From Panaeolus papilionaceus (taxonomy: Eukaryota > Basidiomycota > Agaricomycetes > Agaricales), in assembly GCA_015501605.1 (NCBI GenBank), contig JADNRZ010000014.1:496001-560000 (forward strand): a DNA stretch of 64,000 nucleotides, read 5' to 3'. Under the pieces are notes generated by a model. It made no database searches. It worked only from the letters and a program-made list of their open reading frames with translations, and had not been told where the DNA came from. How positions within the stretch are numbered: position 1 is the stretch's first letter; each line of letters begins with the position of its first letter. The translations under genes and the position numbers were made by a program. Below, in pieces: positions 35,731-48,470 of the stretch.

Positions 35731-38500
35731 TGCCCGCATTATCCTAGAATATCCTCTCTCTTTAAAACATCATGGGAATTCATTTGTATCGCTACCAGTA
35801 AAGCCATGAGCCGGGGTATATAGGTTTATCTTCGCTACATTGATTCTAAGGTCTACAGTCGTACTCTTCCTGGGTTGCCAAATTTATCCGAAAGAAACGC
35901 TACCCAGCGTGAAAACGTGTCAGGTACCAGCCACCGCGTGGTGCATGTCAAGTCACACCCTTCCAGATGTTTTTAGCGCGCGTCCAGATTCCAGAAGCAG
36001 CATTGATGCGCTGCTCCAGATGATCCGCTCTGCTAACTTCAATTACGCATACACCTACATCTCGCACACCTTCCATCATCTGACACTGGACCACGAGGCT
36101 ACCACAAAACTAGTGTCTTCTCAATAAATAAACATATCTCAACTTAGCCCGAACTCTCACATCAGAACCTTGTCAAAGCCATGGGGTGGCCGCCGCTTGT
36201 GAGAACAAGCACTTGCCGTCCCCACTGGCAGTCGATAATTGCCTGTGCCTGACATCTCAGGCTGAGAAGGCTTCCCAACTTCTTCCGGAGTGACGGCGCG
36301 CGATCCTCCCAGAACCTTCATTTTATTTGCTTATCGCTTCCGTCCCTTTTAATTATGCTATTACAGGTGCAAATGCCCATTGGACGCTACCATGAGCTCA
36401 CCAATGAATCGCTTATTTTACCGAGGCAAATCAGAGCACAATTGAAAGGAAGGGCCTTTTGTACATAACCCCGTGTTACTGACATTTCTAGATGTATTTA
36501 ATTTTTCTCGTACATGATAGCTATCATATTTCTTCTCAAGTTTGATACGTTATCCCCCCAGTTAGCATCCTGCTAAGTGGATGAATCTGATGTCATGCGG
36601 AGCAGTGGGGGGGATAGCACCCCAAAATTGAGACAAGCTGTTGAAACTGGGTCTATGCCGAAGCGCTGCATCATTATATCAAGCGCTAGCATGTGTAGTG
36701 TTGGAGCTAGACCTCAACAGCGGGGTAGTCACCCCACAGAGGCATAGAATGCATTCACAATTTTTCAACATAAACCCAAGGTCGGCTGCCCACTTGCCAC
36801 ACCGTACCCCGTCCGTGTCCTGTTGGATACTCCAAAATTCCAAGTCATGATCATGACCTGATTGCCTGAATGTTCAAGCCTTCACTTCACCTTTCTCACA
36901 AAAAAGCCAAGACTAAATGACGCCTCACACAAAGTCAATCACGAAAATGGTAGATGAACGATAAAAAAACGAGAATATCTTATTGCATAACATAGCGATA
37001 GATTAAAACGCTCCGCAAAAAATAGTCGACTGGATGCATGCACGAATTAAAGACCAGGTCGAGCGAAAAAGGAGAAAATGAAAGTCAAATCGTCGAAAAC
37101 CGAAGAATGGGGAGGAAGGGGGGAAAAGGAATATGTAAGTGGTTATGCATGCATGATGCATATATAACCCGAAAAGGAGGATGGGTAGATTAATAAATAA
37201 AAGAGAGACGCTAGTATCATATGTAAAGGATAGTGTATCGGTAGAAAAATAATACCGTAAGATAGAGGGCTCATAACCCGAGCGAGAGAAGAGAAATGAA
37301 AAGATGACACACACAACAGAAGGTGAAGTTGATACAACGATGGCCCATGAGAGTCGGGTGATGAAGGAGGAATGGGTGAAAGTATTGCAGAACAAGTACA
37401 AATGAATGAATGTTTGCCGTATAGGGTGTAGTGATTCTAAGTGTAGATTAAGAAAAGAAGAATGTGCCGAAATGAATGTGATGATGGATGGATGGATGGA
37501 TAGTTAGATGAATGAATGGATGGATAGAAATAAAACCCCAGAAGAGAACAAGGATACAAATGAGCGTGTGTGGTTGGCGAGGTAAGCCACGAATGATAGC
37601 TGACCCCGCATGAATGCTTGGTGAAGATGGTAAATGAGTGTCGTTGCAGTTGTTGAAATTGATTATTACACACATCTACTTCCGGATTCCGTGTCCGAAA
37701 ATGTAGAATGCGAGGCGAACCGAAAAATAGACGCATGACAAGCACGTTAATGTTTGTGCATAGCGATTCGAGTGAAGTGAGGAATGGCGTTGGGGGGCGA
37801 ATCGGGGCTAGTAGTGGTAATGCGGGGTTTAATGTTGTTGTGTATGCGTGCGTGTGGTATGGAGTGAACGGTTTTCGAAAAAGATTTGATTTGGTGATGA
37901 TGGTGGGGGATTTCGGCGATAAAACCAAAGAGAAAAACAAAAGCAGAACTGATTCTATAAGATAATACACAGTGAAAGAAAAAGAAATAAAGATCAAATT
38001 TAAAAACATGATAACCTGAAGTAAAAACATTAAGAAACCAACAAGCAACTGCGAATCGAAAGGCAATGAAGCAAACGACAAGCGAGCCAAAGAAAAAGAT
38101 GATTTGAAAGAAAGAAGGAAAACAACAATGACAAGACAGCGTGGCGGAAAAAAGAATATGGTGAAAACCGAGCCGATGCGTTGGATGCAGATAGTGATGT
38201 GTTGAGATGCATATGCTGTATGTTGCTGTGAATTTTGTTTGTGTAGATGCGGTAATGAGCAATTGAGAATGCCAAAAGTGGGATAAAAAAGGATAGCATG
38301 AGAGAGAGGGAAAAAATAGACGAATAATGCTTAATGTGGGGATGGCATCGTGAATAGTGCTGGTCCAAAAAAACCACCACAGTTGCCCGTGATGTCGGAC
38401 TCGGCGTAGTCTGGAGATGGATGGCTCTATATTCTAGTCGTGTTTTGGACGAAATTAATGTATCGCGTAAAGCCGGCGGTTTGGCGTATATGAAAGCTTC
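35731..38500. other. Gene-poor region and probable 3' UTR of the RRM gene
   Basis: No supported gene. From about 36900 to 38500 the minus strand is T-rich with long open frames of Phe/Ser/Leu/His-rich composition, as expected for U-rich untranslated RNA downstream of the RRM gene. It contains a TGGA/TGAA microsatellite at about 37484-37526. The 36170-36320 segment is GC-richer but shows no coding signal. Confidence 0.4.
37484..37526. repeat. Tetranucleotide microsatellite (TGGA/TGAA)n
   Basis: Runs of GATGGATGGATGGATGGAT interrupted by TAGTTAGATGAATGAATGGA. A simple repeat in the probable 3' UTR of the RRM gene. Confidence 0.7.
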
Positions 38501-41500
38501 TTAAATCGTCTTCTTCTTTGATTTCGTAGCCCATGACACCGAAACGCTTCCAGCTCCCTTGATAGTGACTTGAGCTTGCAAGCGACACACCTAAAAACGG
38601 AAATTCAGGGTTAGAGTCAGTTTCACCCGCAAATAGAAATTTTCAAAGGGTCAGAATAAACGACAGCGCCAATGAAGATTGTCAAAATGAAACAGAAAGA
38701 ATTAGATAGAATTGAAAGCACACCAATCAGGATGTCAATATGACACCTAAGGTGACAAGGGCAAGAACGGAATCAAAAACTTGAACGCAAGTTAAAATAG
38801 GAATAGCTTCAAGCCAATTATTACGGTATAATGAGAAGAAGCAATGTCGCGCATATGGTCGAGATATTGAATACCCCACACTCAAGGCCGACGATCGATA
38901 ATGATTGCAAAGGGACGACAGAAGAGAGATGAAAAATGGGGTGAAAAAATAACAGAGAGAATTGGACAAAAAAGAGCACAAACAAAGCATGAAGATCGAA
39001 AGCAAGTAACGTCAACTCACCGCTTCAGCAACGCTCGCCTTTTTGAAATCAACATACAAACTCCCATTCGCGACCCTCTTGATCTCTCTCACTTCACCGA
39101 GAGACTACATTAGAATAAATAAAAATACAATCAGTTTCATGCACGAAAAAACCAACGAGAAGGAAGAGTAAAAAGTAGAAGAAATACACACCTCACACCA
39201 AGACTTAACAGCCTCATACGTTTGGATATCCTCAACGTCAACACCACTGATCACAAGCAACCTCTTCGGTGTTCTCGCCTTCTTCATCGTGCCCAAAATG
39301 CCTCCCGGCGACGATGCACTCATAGGGATCGTCATCGACGTAGGCGAATCATACGGGAGATAGCCATTGGCATACGGGTCGATCAGCTCACGCTGTCCTT
39401 GACCTTGGACATTGAGCAAATTATGGTTCGAAGCCATCGGCGAAGGTGTAGGCATAGGCGAAGGCGTCAACGAGTTGGGTGTAGCAGGCGACGCAGGACC
39501 AGCATTCACCAATCCCATCCTAATCGCCAATCCTCTGAACCCGCCATTCTTGGCCTTCAAAGTCGGCGTTGGCATAGGTGGGCTATTGTTGGGACTCGTA
39601 GGCGACATCGCAGAGGACGGGAGATTACCCACGCTCGACATACTCTTCAACCTCAACCTCTGGAACGGCTGAGCTTGGAGTGTCGAAGACGGAAGTGGAG
39701 GTTGAGGTTTCATCTGGAGTTGACCACGGGTAGGAGCAAGAGCCATGAACACTGATTCGACTTTAGCAACAGTAGGACCAACGGGCGCAGCAGCAGGGGA
39801 CTGGGGGAACAAAATAGCAGCAGATGAAGAGGAAGGGGAACCATGTTGGGCCGTCTGCATGTTCATATTAATATCCAGACTCGGTTTCTGACCAACGCCG
39901 CTGATCTTGATAGTATTATTGGGATGGGCGTTGGTATTCGACCCTTGATCAACTGCCGTGTTCGGGTAGACCGTTACCGTGTGCTCTTCGCTGGCCCTGT
40001 TCGGATTCGTCGAAAATGGAACGGCAGGCAAAACTAATGGTGGGGTTCGTTAGTTAGTATGTTGATTCCAATATAATAAAAAAGGGTCTTCATAAAAAAT
40101 AAAATGAAGCATCCCAAAACGAGAAAACCCAAAAAGCAAATGAACAAAAGCCCAAAAAGCACAATTCACAAAAACGTGGCCTGCGGCGCGAGTCACGTTG
40201 CCAATTCAAGAAAAATAGGGGCGTCGCGAAAGAAAGCGTGTACTCAAGCACATCGCAAAAGCAGAGAAGTGAATCATAACCAATAACCAAGAAAGACACC
40301 AACCTTGTTCATTCATGGGTACAAATACCCTCTCCTCCCGCAACCTGTCATCACGCTCCTTCTCCCCATCTTTCCCCATCCCCAACCCCCACCTCCTCAT
40401 CTCACCCGTCAACTCAACACCATATTCCTCATCCTCGTCCTCCTCTTCGTCATCAGACTCCTCATCATCGTCTTCCTCGTCATCGTCATCTCCATCCCTC
40501 GTTGAGGCAAACGAAGAGGGCGTGAGAGGAACATCATACCGATGTGACTTGAGGATCGCAGAACCGCTCAAAACGCCCATGGACATGCTCTTGGTCAGAA
40601 TTGGACGTTTCAAGATGGGCTGAACCGAAGGTTGCTGCTGTTGAGGTTGCTGGTACTGCTGACGCGGAACAGAGCTTTGCGAAAGCGGATGAGCGGCTTG
40701 CTGATGCTGTTGCACCTGCGCCCTCTCCATCAGCCCAACAACACTAGGTCTCGGCTTCATCATCATCAACAAATCAGCAGCACTACTCGCCCGAGGCCTC
40801 GTCGCAGGCCTCTCATTCACAACCACATTCTCCGTCCTGAACGCCTGTGCTGAACCCGTCCTCACAATCTTGGACTGACCCTGTGAAGCCAAGGTCTGCG
40901 AAGTGAACGACTGAGAGGTGAAGGTCTGCGACATAAACGCGGGCTGCGGCGGACTCGTCGAAAGCGCTTGTCCCTGAGGGGTCAATTCCATAGAAGCCAT
41001 GGAAGTCATGGACTTTAACGACATTGGGCTCTTAGGCGACATAGGCAAAGGCACAGACGGAGGCGACATAGGGATGGGCACAAACGAAGGCGACAAGGGC
41101 GCAGACATAGAAGAGGGCGATAAAGGCATGGGCACACTTGACGCAGGACTTGTAGGAAGGGATGGAAGAATGGTACCCTGAAATTTACACGAATAATCAG
41201 CATCACAGCACCAAGAGAGAAAAAGTAGGGGATGGAAACGCACCTTAGGCGACCCACTCAACGAAGGCCTCCCCACATTCAAATTCAAATTCGACATCGA
41301 AGTCTTCGTCGTCAAACCAGACATCGGCATCGGTACATCCTTAAACGTCACCCTCCCCCTCCCAACTGTCGGGGACCCAGGCGCACTCTTACTATTAACG
41401 CCCTGCTGCGGCGGGGTGGCCGTAACATCCGACAACGAATGAGACCTCGAAGATGGGTTCCACACACCCCCAACCTCCCCATTCAGCGCCACGACGCCCT

Positions 41501-44500
41501 GGACATTACTCTGTTCAACATCCAGTCGAAGCTGAGTAGGTTTCTTGGGCTTGTCGGATGAGTTGGCGGTGGAGATGATAGGCGCGGGCGGTAAGAGACC
41601 ACCAGCGGATGGAGGAACATACACGTCCCTCGCATCTACGGGCAACAACGGCAGTGGCATCAACGGAGCAGGAGCCAGGGATGAAGGCATTGCAGGCGTC
41701 GTAGGAGCTGTCGCAGATGGCGACGAGTTATTGGACGACAGAGCACCGCCTACGGAGAGTCGAGATATGAACGAAACAAGTCGGCTTCGTTTTTTCTCTT
41801 TCAGGAGCTCCTTGTCCTTGTCCTTCTCTTTCTCCTTGCCATGCTGCTGTTCCTCCTCCGATACCCTCTCCTTCTCCTTATTCCCAAACACACCAAGCGT
41901 AACAAACGCACTCGTACTCCCACTCCTCGACCTTCCTCCTTTCGTACTAGGATTCGTACTCGCAGGCGTACTCGGCTTGCCTCCCTTCTCCTTCTCCTTC
42001 TCCGAATGCTGGTGATCACCAGCCATAACAGAGCTCCCCAAACTCCACCTCGACACTGCTGCCTCAAGCTTATTCCCCTCCTCCTGCTCCTGCTGCTTCT
42101 CCCCAGACACACCCTCATCACCAAAATACCTCCCATACAGGCCCCTCCCCACCGCCGGCCTCCTCCTCACCGTGTTCTCCTCCTCCCCATCCGCATCCTC
42201 CCTCGCCTCATGCCCCTCCGACGACCCCTCATAATACCGCCCATACACATCCTCCTCTTCATCATACACACACTTCGGTACTGCACCGGTGCTAATCACA
42301 CTCATCCCCTTCCTCCTCCTCCCCCCAAACTCCAAACTAATCTCATCCTCATCCTCATCACTTAAATCAGGTCTCTTGCTAAACACCATTTCCTCTTCCA
42401 GTTCTACAGGTGATGCTCCCGAGTTACGAGCGGACTGAGGACGACTCGAGCCAGAGGTTTTGGACACCGCCGAAACAGGCCCAGAACGCGCTTTGACAGG
42501 TAAGTCATCCAAATCCAACAGCGGCGCTGGAGGCGGTCGTGTAGGCGGCTTATGAGCAGCTGAGAGCGGGGGAGGGGTGGGTAATGGAAGGGGGATGGTA
42601 TCACCAATTGAGAGTGAGGGATGACGTTGGTGCACGGCGGTGGTGGTTACAGGAACATTGGAGGTGGAGGCAAGACTGTTGAGCACAGACCCGCTCCTAA
42701 GCCTCGTCAAACTCGGCCGTGGTGACACCTGATGAACACCAGAGATCATAGAGATTGGGGTAGGCGGTAGCTGAGCCTGTGGAGCAGAAAGTTGACCAGG
42801 TACGTGTCCTTCCTCTGACACCCCTCCACTTCCTAAATAAACCTGCGAACTCGACGCAAAAGGACTAGAATACCATCCGTGCCCTCCCGCCGCCGCCGGG
42901 GCATTGTTGGTGGTGGTGGCAGGACCATGTCCATGCCCACTATGACTCCCACTCCCACTCCTACTACCCCCGCTCCCACCACTCCCCCCACCCCTCCTAT
43001 GTCCCAATCCCGCATACGCCGCAAGCTTCACCTCGCTCGTCCTCCTACTCACACTCCTACTCGCCCTCCCACTCATCCATCCGCCAAACCCGTTATGGCT
43101 CTGCGGTACCGCAGGCGAATTCGGGGGGACGACGTCTCTCCTCTTCTTAGGCGTCTCCAGCACCCCCGAACCATACCCCATCACACCATTTCCATCGTCC
43201 TCCGCACCGGGTGTAAGCTGATCAACCCACTCTTCCGTCTTCTCCTTCATCTCCAATTCCTGCCCTTCCTCCTCTGCCTCATCTTGACCTTGCCCTTGCC
43301 CTTCCTCCTCCTCAAAACCACCCACACTAAACCTCCCACCCATCCGCACCCCCAACAACCTATCCAACCGCTCCCTAACCTCCTCCGAATCAATATACAC
43401 CGCATTCCGCACACTGACACCTCCCGAAATCGCACTCTCGGCATCATCGTCCGCACCGTCCACATTCTCCCCTTGAGTTGGGTGTGAATGCGAATTCGCG
43501 TACTGATGCTGTTCATGCACCTGAGACAACGACTGAGGAGACTGAGACAGCGAGTACTGATGCTGATGCTCGATCCCCAGTTCAGAGAGCTGAGTAACGC
43601 TATTCGAAAGCGACGTAAACAACGTCGACGCAGCGCGTGATTGTCTCCGCGTGGGTGGGGATGAGGGCGGGAGGGGGCTTAGGGGGGTGGGATTAAGGGA
43701 ATTGAGAGATGTGGGAGCATTGAGAGAGTTGAGAGGTGATGAAGCGGACAGGGCGGAGAGAGAATGTTGAGGAGACGTAGATGTATGCGCAAAGTGCACA
43801 CTCGCATTCGACGGCGCCCTAGAGCGCGTCATAGGCACGGGCACCGGTAAGCTTTGTCCTTGAGCCTGAGCTTGCGCTTGAGCATGCGGCAGTGACGAAT
43901 TATGCATCGAAGATTGAGAATGCGAATGCGCATGCGCATGCATCAACACACTATTCTCCCCTAAAAGCGGCAACGAAGGCTGTCTCATCAAACTCGGCCT
44001 CCTCGACAACACAGGACTCGCAGGGCTGCTTTTACTGTTATTCGTCAAAGCGTGCGTTTGGATCCTGGGGGACGACACGACGCTCGCACTGCCCGGATGA
44101 GATTGCACAGGTGGCAATGACAGCGCCTGTCCAATTGAGATACTCAACACCTGAGATGGTGACCTCGAATGTGAATGCGAATGTGAAAGAGAATGCGCAA
44201 GCGCTTGCGTAGACGTCGGCCTCGACTTTGAACTCGTGCTCTTCGAAGACGAAGGCGCAAGCGACGGCGTCCTCGAATGCGAATGCGAAACCGAGTGATT
44301 CCTAGAAACAGAAGAACTAGTCGACGAAGACTGCTTATGGCTCAACGTCGACCTCGAGGTGCGCTTCGAATTGGGACTTGAGGGCGGGTTGGTGAGATAT
44401 GGTGTCGCGGGGGAGGACGCAGTTCTTGTGGCCGCCAAGGTAGTAACGGGTGCAAGTACAGGTGCCTGAGCACCGGTATTCATCCCAGAACCAGAACCAG

Positions 44501-45825
44501 TAGACTGGTCTACCCGCTCACGCGACATCGATTCTGCGCGTTGCTGCTGCTGCTGCCCGTGATTTTGCGTTAGGGCGGTAGAGTGACATTGTGCACAACA
44601 TGGGGCCTAGAAGGGTGAAAAAAGGGGTGAAAAGTCGTCAGCGTATGTCCAATGCAATTTTTTTTTTAAAAAAAACCACCTTCTCCCTACTCCTCCTCCT
44701 CACCAACATTGGTTCACCCACAGGCAACTCCCTCACCCAATTCGCACACGGAAAAAGTAAAGGATCCGAAATGGGGTCGTCGCCCGGTTGAGGTACTGGG
44801 TATCCTAGTAAGGGCGAATCGGCGCCTGTGCGGTTATGATGCAGAGGGGACGCATCTAAATCATCCGTCGTCGCGGTTAGATTTGGAGTGATATTCGGAG
44901 GCAAATGCAAAAGCGCGTCTTGTGATTGTGATTGCTCAATCGACTGCACCGGCACCTCTGACATCGTCGCCGTCAACGCCATAATCGTCCCCGTCCCCGT
45001 CCCTACATCGCTCAACACGCCATCCATATCATTCTCCTCCTCCGCTCCCTCTTCCGCTCTCTCCTCCGCCTCCTGGCTTACACTGACACCAGCTCCCGTC
45101 GCCTCTGGCTCCTCCTCCGACACGCCCCCCGACGTCCTCGACGTCCCTTCCGTCGTCCCACTCGCGCTCGTGACCGTATTCATCGTCGTCATCGTCCGCG
45201 TCGAATCACGGTGTCGGAGCGCCAACACCTCAGCCTGCTCCGGCGTGTGCTGTTCGGTGTGCTGATGGTGGTGGTGGTGGTGTTCATGTGCACTGTGATG
45301 GTGCTCGCCGTGCATCGTCGGGTAACTGTTATACTGAGAAACACACTGGCACCCCTCTTCTTCGTCCCAAAAATCAAGCCCCAAGTCGACGGTGAACCCA
45401 CACTGTTGGGCTAGCCAGCGTTTAATGCGCCTGTCGCGTCTTTCGACGGGATCGTAGCATTCCTTGGTGTCTTTTGCGTTTGCGTTTGAGTGGGGGTGCG
45501 GGGAAGTCGCGTCGGTGGTGGTGGGGATGTCCTTGGTATGCGTGAACGCTGTGGCGTGGTGCGGATAGACCGAATGTGAATGGGGATGGGGAAAAAGGTG
45601 GTCGTCATAATCATACAAGTCGTCGTCGAAGGATAAAATGGAAATGGTGTCGTCTTGAGTGTTGTTGTTGATCGCGTTGGTGGTGGTGGTGGTGGTGGGG
45701 TGACTATTCGCGGTAGTGGTGTTGAGCGGACTCGCGTGCGCGTGTGAGTGGTCTGGTTGTAGTTGGCTCATGGCGTGTCCCACCGCGCATTGTCCATCAC
45801 TGTTGATTGCTCGCTCCTGTTGCAT
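38501..45825 (-). CDS. Giant low-complexity protein with C-terminal RRM-like domain
   Basis: Six exons (44680..45825, 41244..44606, 40304..41177, 39192..40033, 39021..39104, 38501..38590) join in frame to 2,132 residues. A conserved-looking block near residues 123-165 (CYDPVERRDRRIKRWLAQQC, LDFWDEEEGC) sits in a His/Thr-rich N-terminus with a His cluster (HEHHHHHHQHTEQH). Most of the rest is Ser/Pro-rich and disordered, with SHSHS repeats, a Gly/Ser tract and an Asp/Glu run near residue 1750 (DDDDEEDDDEESDDEEEDED). The last 85 residues form an RRM-like fold: LLVISGVDVED (strand 1), YEAVKSWCESLGEVREIKR, GSLYVDFKKASVAEAVCRLQ, GSVSVSWATK. Introns of 430 and 270 bp are long for this window. The first two open frames could be separate genes, but the phase-0 junction (REK to APCCAQC) argues for one. 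RNA binding is inferred. Confidence 0.72.
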
Positions 45826-45883
45826 ATACCGTCTCTAATGTCGAGTGAGTCCTCTCCTCAACGCCTCGAGAAAAGAAATGAAA

Positions 45884-45911
45884 ATGATGATGATGATGAT
45901 GATGATGATGA
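45884..45911. repeat. Trinucleotide microsatellite (ATG)n
   Basis: About nine uninterrupted ATG units, 60 bp upstream of the RRM gene start, so probably in its 5' UTR or core promoter. Confidence 0.75.
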
Positions 45912-46238
45912 GATGGAGAGTCAAAGCGAAGTGAGAAAAAGAAAAAGAAAAAAAGCAGAGAGTGAGAGTCAATCTCAACGTCAAATGTAATATGTACCCT
46001 GTTTAAAAAAATAGCAAAGTTGGGGAGTCCACGCTCAACAGACCCTTGCCCTATTATGGCAGATCCCAGATCTCATTCAGTTTATTTATTTATTATTTAT
46101 TAAATTATTATTTTCATTATTTTCATTCATTTCCATTATTTGCATTCTTTATTTGTCCACCCTCAATTCTCTTGGACACGGTTACACAATGCCATCCCGC
46201 CCTTACGCTCCTCACAAAATAACGAGAAAAAAGAAAAA

Positions 46239-46296
46239 ACGTGGCTGCAGGGTTCGAATTCTTTTCTAGCTCTCAAGAATCACCGCTCTGCCACGC
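46239..46296 (-). other. tRNA-like remnant (truncated)
   Basis: On the minus strand GCGTGGC and GCCACGT could pair as a seven-base acceptor stem (last pair G-U). An A-box match (TGGCAGAGCGG), a B-box-like AATTCGAACCC and a T-run terminator after the 3' end are also present. The total is only 58 nt and the 5' half of the T stem is missing, so it cannot fold as a normal tRNA. Most likely a tRNA pseudogene or a tRNA-derived fragment. Confidence 0.35.
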
Positions 46297-47771
46297 GTGA
46301 AGAGTAAGATAATCACCTTTGGGTCTAGCGCCGTTTAGATCCCGTCTCCCTCTCACTTTCAGCACTCCTCCTTCCCTGTCGGCCATTCCCATTGTCTACA
46401 CCCAACAACACGCGGCACAGCGCGCTGCGTCCCCGTCACCAACAACGATCACCCCAGCCATTCGAGACCCATCCCGACGTGTCCTCGCCTCGGACCACCA
46501 CGCTCCTCCCTCTTCATTCAAATTGGAGTGAGAACAAGCGACGGAATTAAGCTCGAATTACCTCGCGTGTAGATCTCCACACTTCTCAAATTCTCTCTCT
46601 AACCGAAACGCCTTCTCTCACTGGTGTGAGCATCGTGGCTTGCTAACCTGTGCGACACTACCTTGCTAAGTATCAAAAACACTAGTCCATACTCTATGCA
46701 TGACATCACCCACTATCCCGTCCTCGCAGTAGCCATAGCTGTGTAGCTGTCTGTCAATTAAAATCCACCATTCAATCCATTCAATTTATTCAATCCGCGA
46801 CTGACTTTCTGACTTGACTTGATCATTCACTACTCCCCAACGTCAACTTCAACTTCAAGTTAACTTAAACTCAACTCCAAATTAGCTTACCCCTCACTTT
46901 CACTCTATTTTTCATTTTAACCCGCACTGCTTCATGTCATGTCATCCACGCAGCTTAACCAACAGCATGGATGAATGCAGTATGCAGTCTATGTCGACCG
47001 CCACCTCAGGCTCGGTTTATTATCGTTACTATCAACTACCCTGAACGAGAATAGTACCATGAAAGAAATACCTGGACACCAGAAAGCAGTAAAACACCAT
47101 TGTGGCGCTATTTATCTACGCAGCAAACACCAGTACTGTGTCGACCCAGAAGTCGGAGTGCATGCATGCCGCCTGCAACGTGCAGCGTCACAATCCAAGT
47201 CCATATTAACGATTAGGGTGCATCACAAGTATTATTAGCCCTGATATATAATTATAATATTCCAAGTCCTCAAGCGCTGTCAGTGCTTCAATTGAATGTT
47301 GCTCAATCACGGGGACTTATATTCATTGGGATCATACAACAAGTAGGGATGGATGAATGGAATCAAAATGATGTACCATGAATACACGCGCAAGCGTACA
47401 TTGAATGAATGCACGTCCTTCAAAAACCTTATCACTGGTAGAACGCCCCAGTCCAATCCCCATGTCCATTTTCCCAATCCCTCATCCGCCAACGTTCGAG
47501 CCCTCGAGCCCCTATGATCTCTTACCGCTGACACTGCTAGCTAACATCATAATGTACTTGATCATTACCAAAGTAATGCCGGTTAGGCATTTAGTCCGAC
47601 CCTAGTAGCCTCTCATAAACTTGTGGACGGTTATAAGACTCATCTAGAGTAAACAAGGATGTACATATTTGAAAGGGCTTACAGTTACAAGGATTGCAAG
47701 AAAAGTTGCTTGGGGAACAAAAGGTTATGACGAAAAAGCCTGATAAAAGTCTACCGACCCTCCTACAAAGC

Positions 47772-48470
47772 TCACAATATGGCACAGCCAAGGAAGTCGG
47801 CAAGCGATGTACATTTCTGTGCGACTTGAGTTCCAGCTGGAAAGTTGGGCCGACCTAAAAACGCCTGGAGAGCGTCACACTCAGCTCCTAGTAAGGTTGG
47901 GGTCAGCTGGTACAATGAGGGAGGCAGATACGACACACCTGTTGCCACCATTAACCTATCCCTCGTATGAACCTGCACTGCAGGGATCAGACCGGCAGGT
48001 CCACACAATGGACCAGTATTGCCAGCGCCAGCATTCGTAGCCCGCATGGGGCCATTGGCAATACTGAACGAGAATCAGATACATGCATAACAAAGTAAAA
48101 GAGCATTGACTAACTATGCTTGTATTTGGGCAAGTGTCTGTTGAGTTGCGGCATGGTTGTTGTTGACATCGTTCGTGAGGGCATTCAGCGCGGCTTGGTT
48201 GTTGTGAACGGTGTTCGTGAGGGCATTCAGCGCAACTTGGGTGGCGTTAACAGTGTTCGTGAGGGCATTTATCGCGACTCCGTTGTTGTTAACGGTGTTC
48301 GTGAGGGCATTCAGCGAAGCTTGGATGGTGGCCAATGTTGCCTGGATCTGGGCCCCGCCAGCAAGGGCGGGGATGTTTGGTATGCAGGAAACCTCATTAG
48401 CTACACTGTTTAAGCCCGCAGTAACAACGTTCATCCCAGCAAGGAGGGCGGGAATGTCAGGTTGCGCCAT
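47772..48470 (-). CDS. Protein with four 14-residue repeats, unknown
   Basis: 215 residues from exons 48115..48470 and 47772..48063, with a 51-bp intron (donor GTTAGT, acceptor TTCAG) whose splicing restores QIQAYIANGPMRA. Residues about 53-108 are four tandem 14-residue units (LNALTNTVNNNGVA, INALTNTVNATQVA, LNALTNTVHNNQAA, LNALTNDVNNNHAA). Each has Leu/Ile at positions suiting a coiled coil or helical bundle and an Asn-rich turn. Exon 2 is not repetitive and contains four Cys (GPLCGPAG, AECDAL, QKCTSL, LGCAIL). No signal peptide is seen. I do not recognise the family; a structural or oligomerising role is only a guess. Confidence 0.65.
48171..48338. repeat. 42-bp coding minisatellite, four units
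   Basis: GTTCGTGAGGGCATT recurs at 48171, 48213, 48255 and 48297, exactly 42 bp apart. Units vary at other positions, so the array is not newly made. The period is a multiple of three and keeps the reading frame of the host gene. Confidence 0.85.

Larger units (their letters stand above)
45826..47771. other. Promoter and intergenic region with simple repeats and a tRNA-like remnant
   Basis: Upstream of the RRM gene. Contains an ATG/GAT trinucleotide run at 45884-45911, an AT-rich stretch (46080-46140), and a 58-nt tRNA-like element at 46239-46296 on the minus strand. No protein-coding gene supported. Confidence 0.4.

Noticed and set aside
37437..38262. Long minus-strand open frames (171-217 codons) with hydrophobic, Phe/Leu/His-rich products
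   Set aside because: Two overlapping frames are open at once, composition follows the T-richness of the strand, and no domain or splice site supports them; best read as 3' UTR of the RRM gene.
41841..43487. Plus-strand open frames of 100-200 codons opposite the RRM gene
   Set aside because: They are Arg/Pro/Leu-rich mirror frames of the Ser/Pro-rich coding strand, typical shadow frames.
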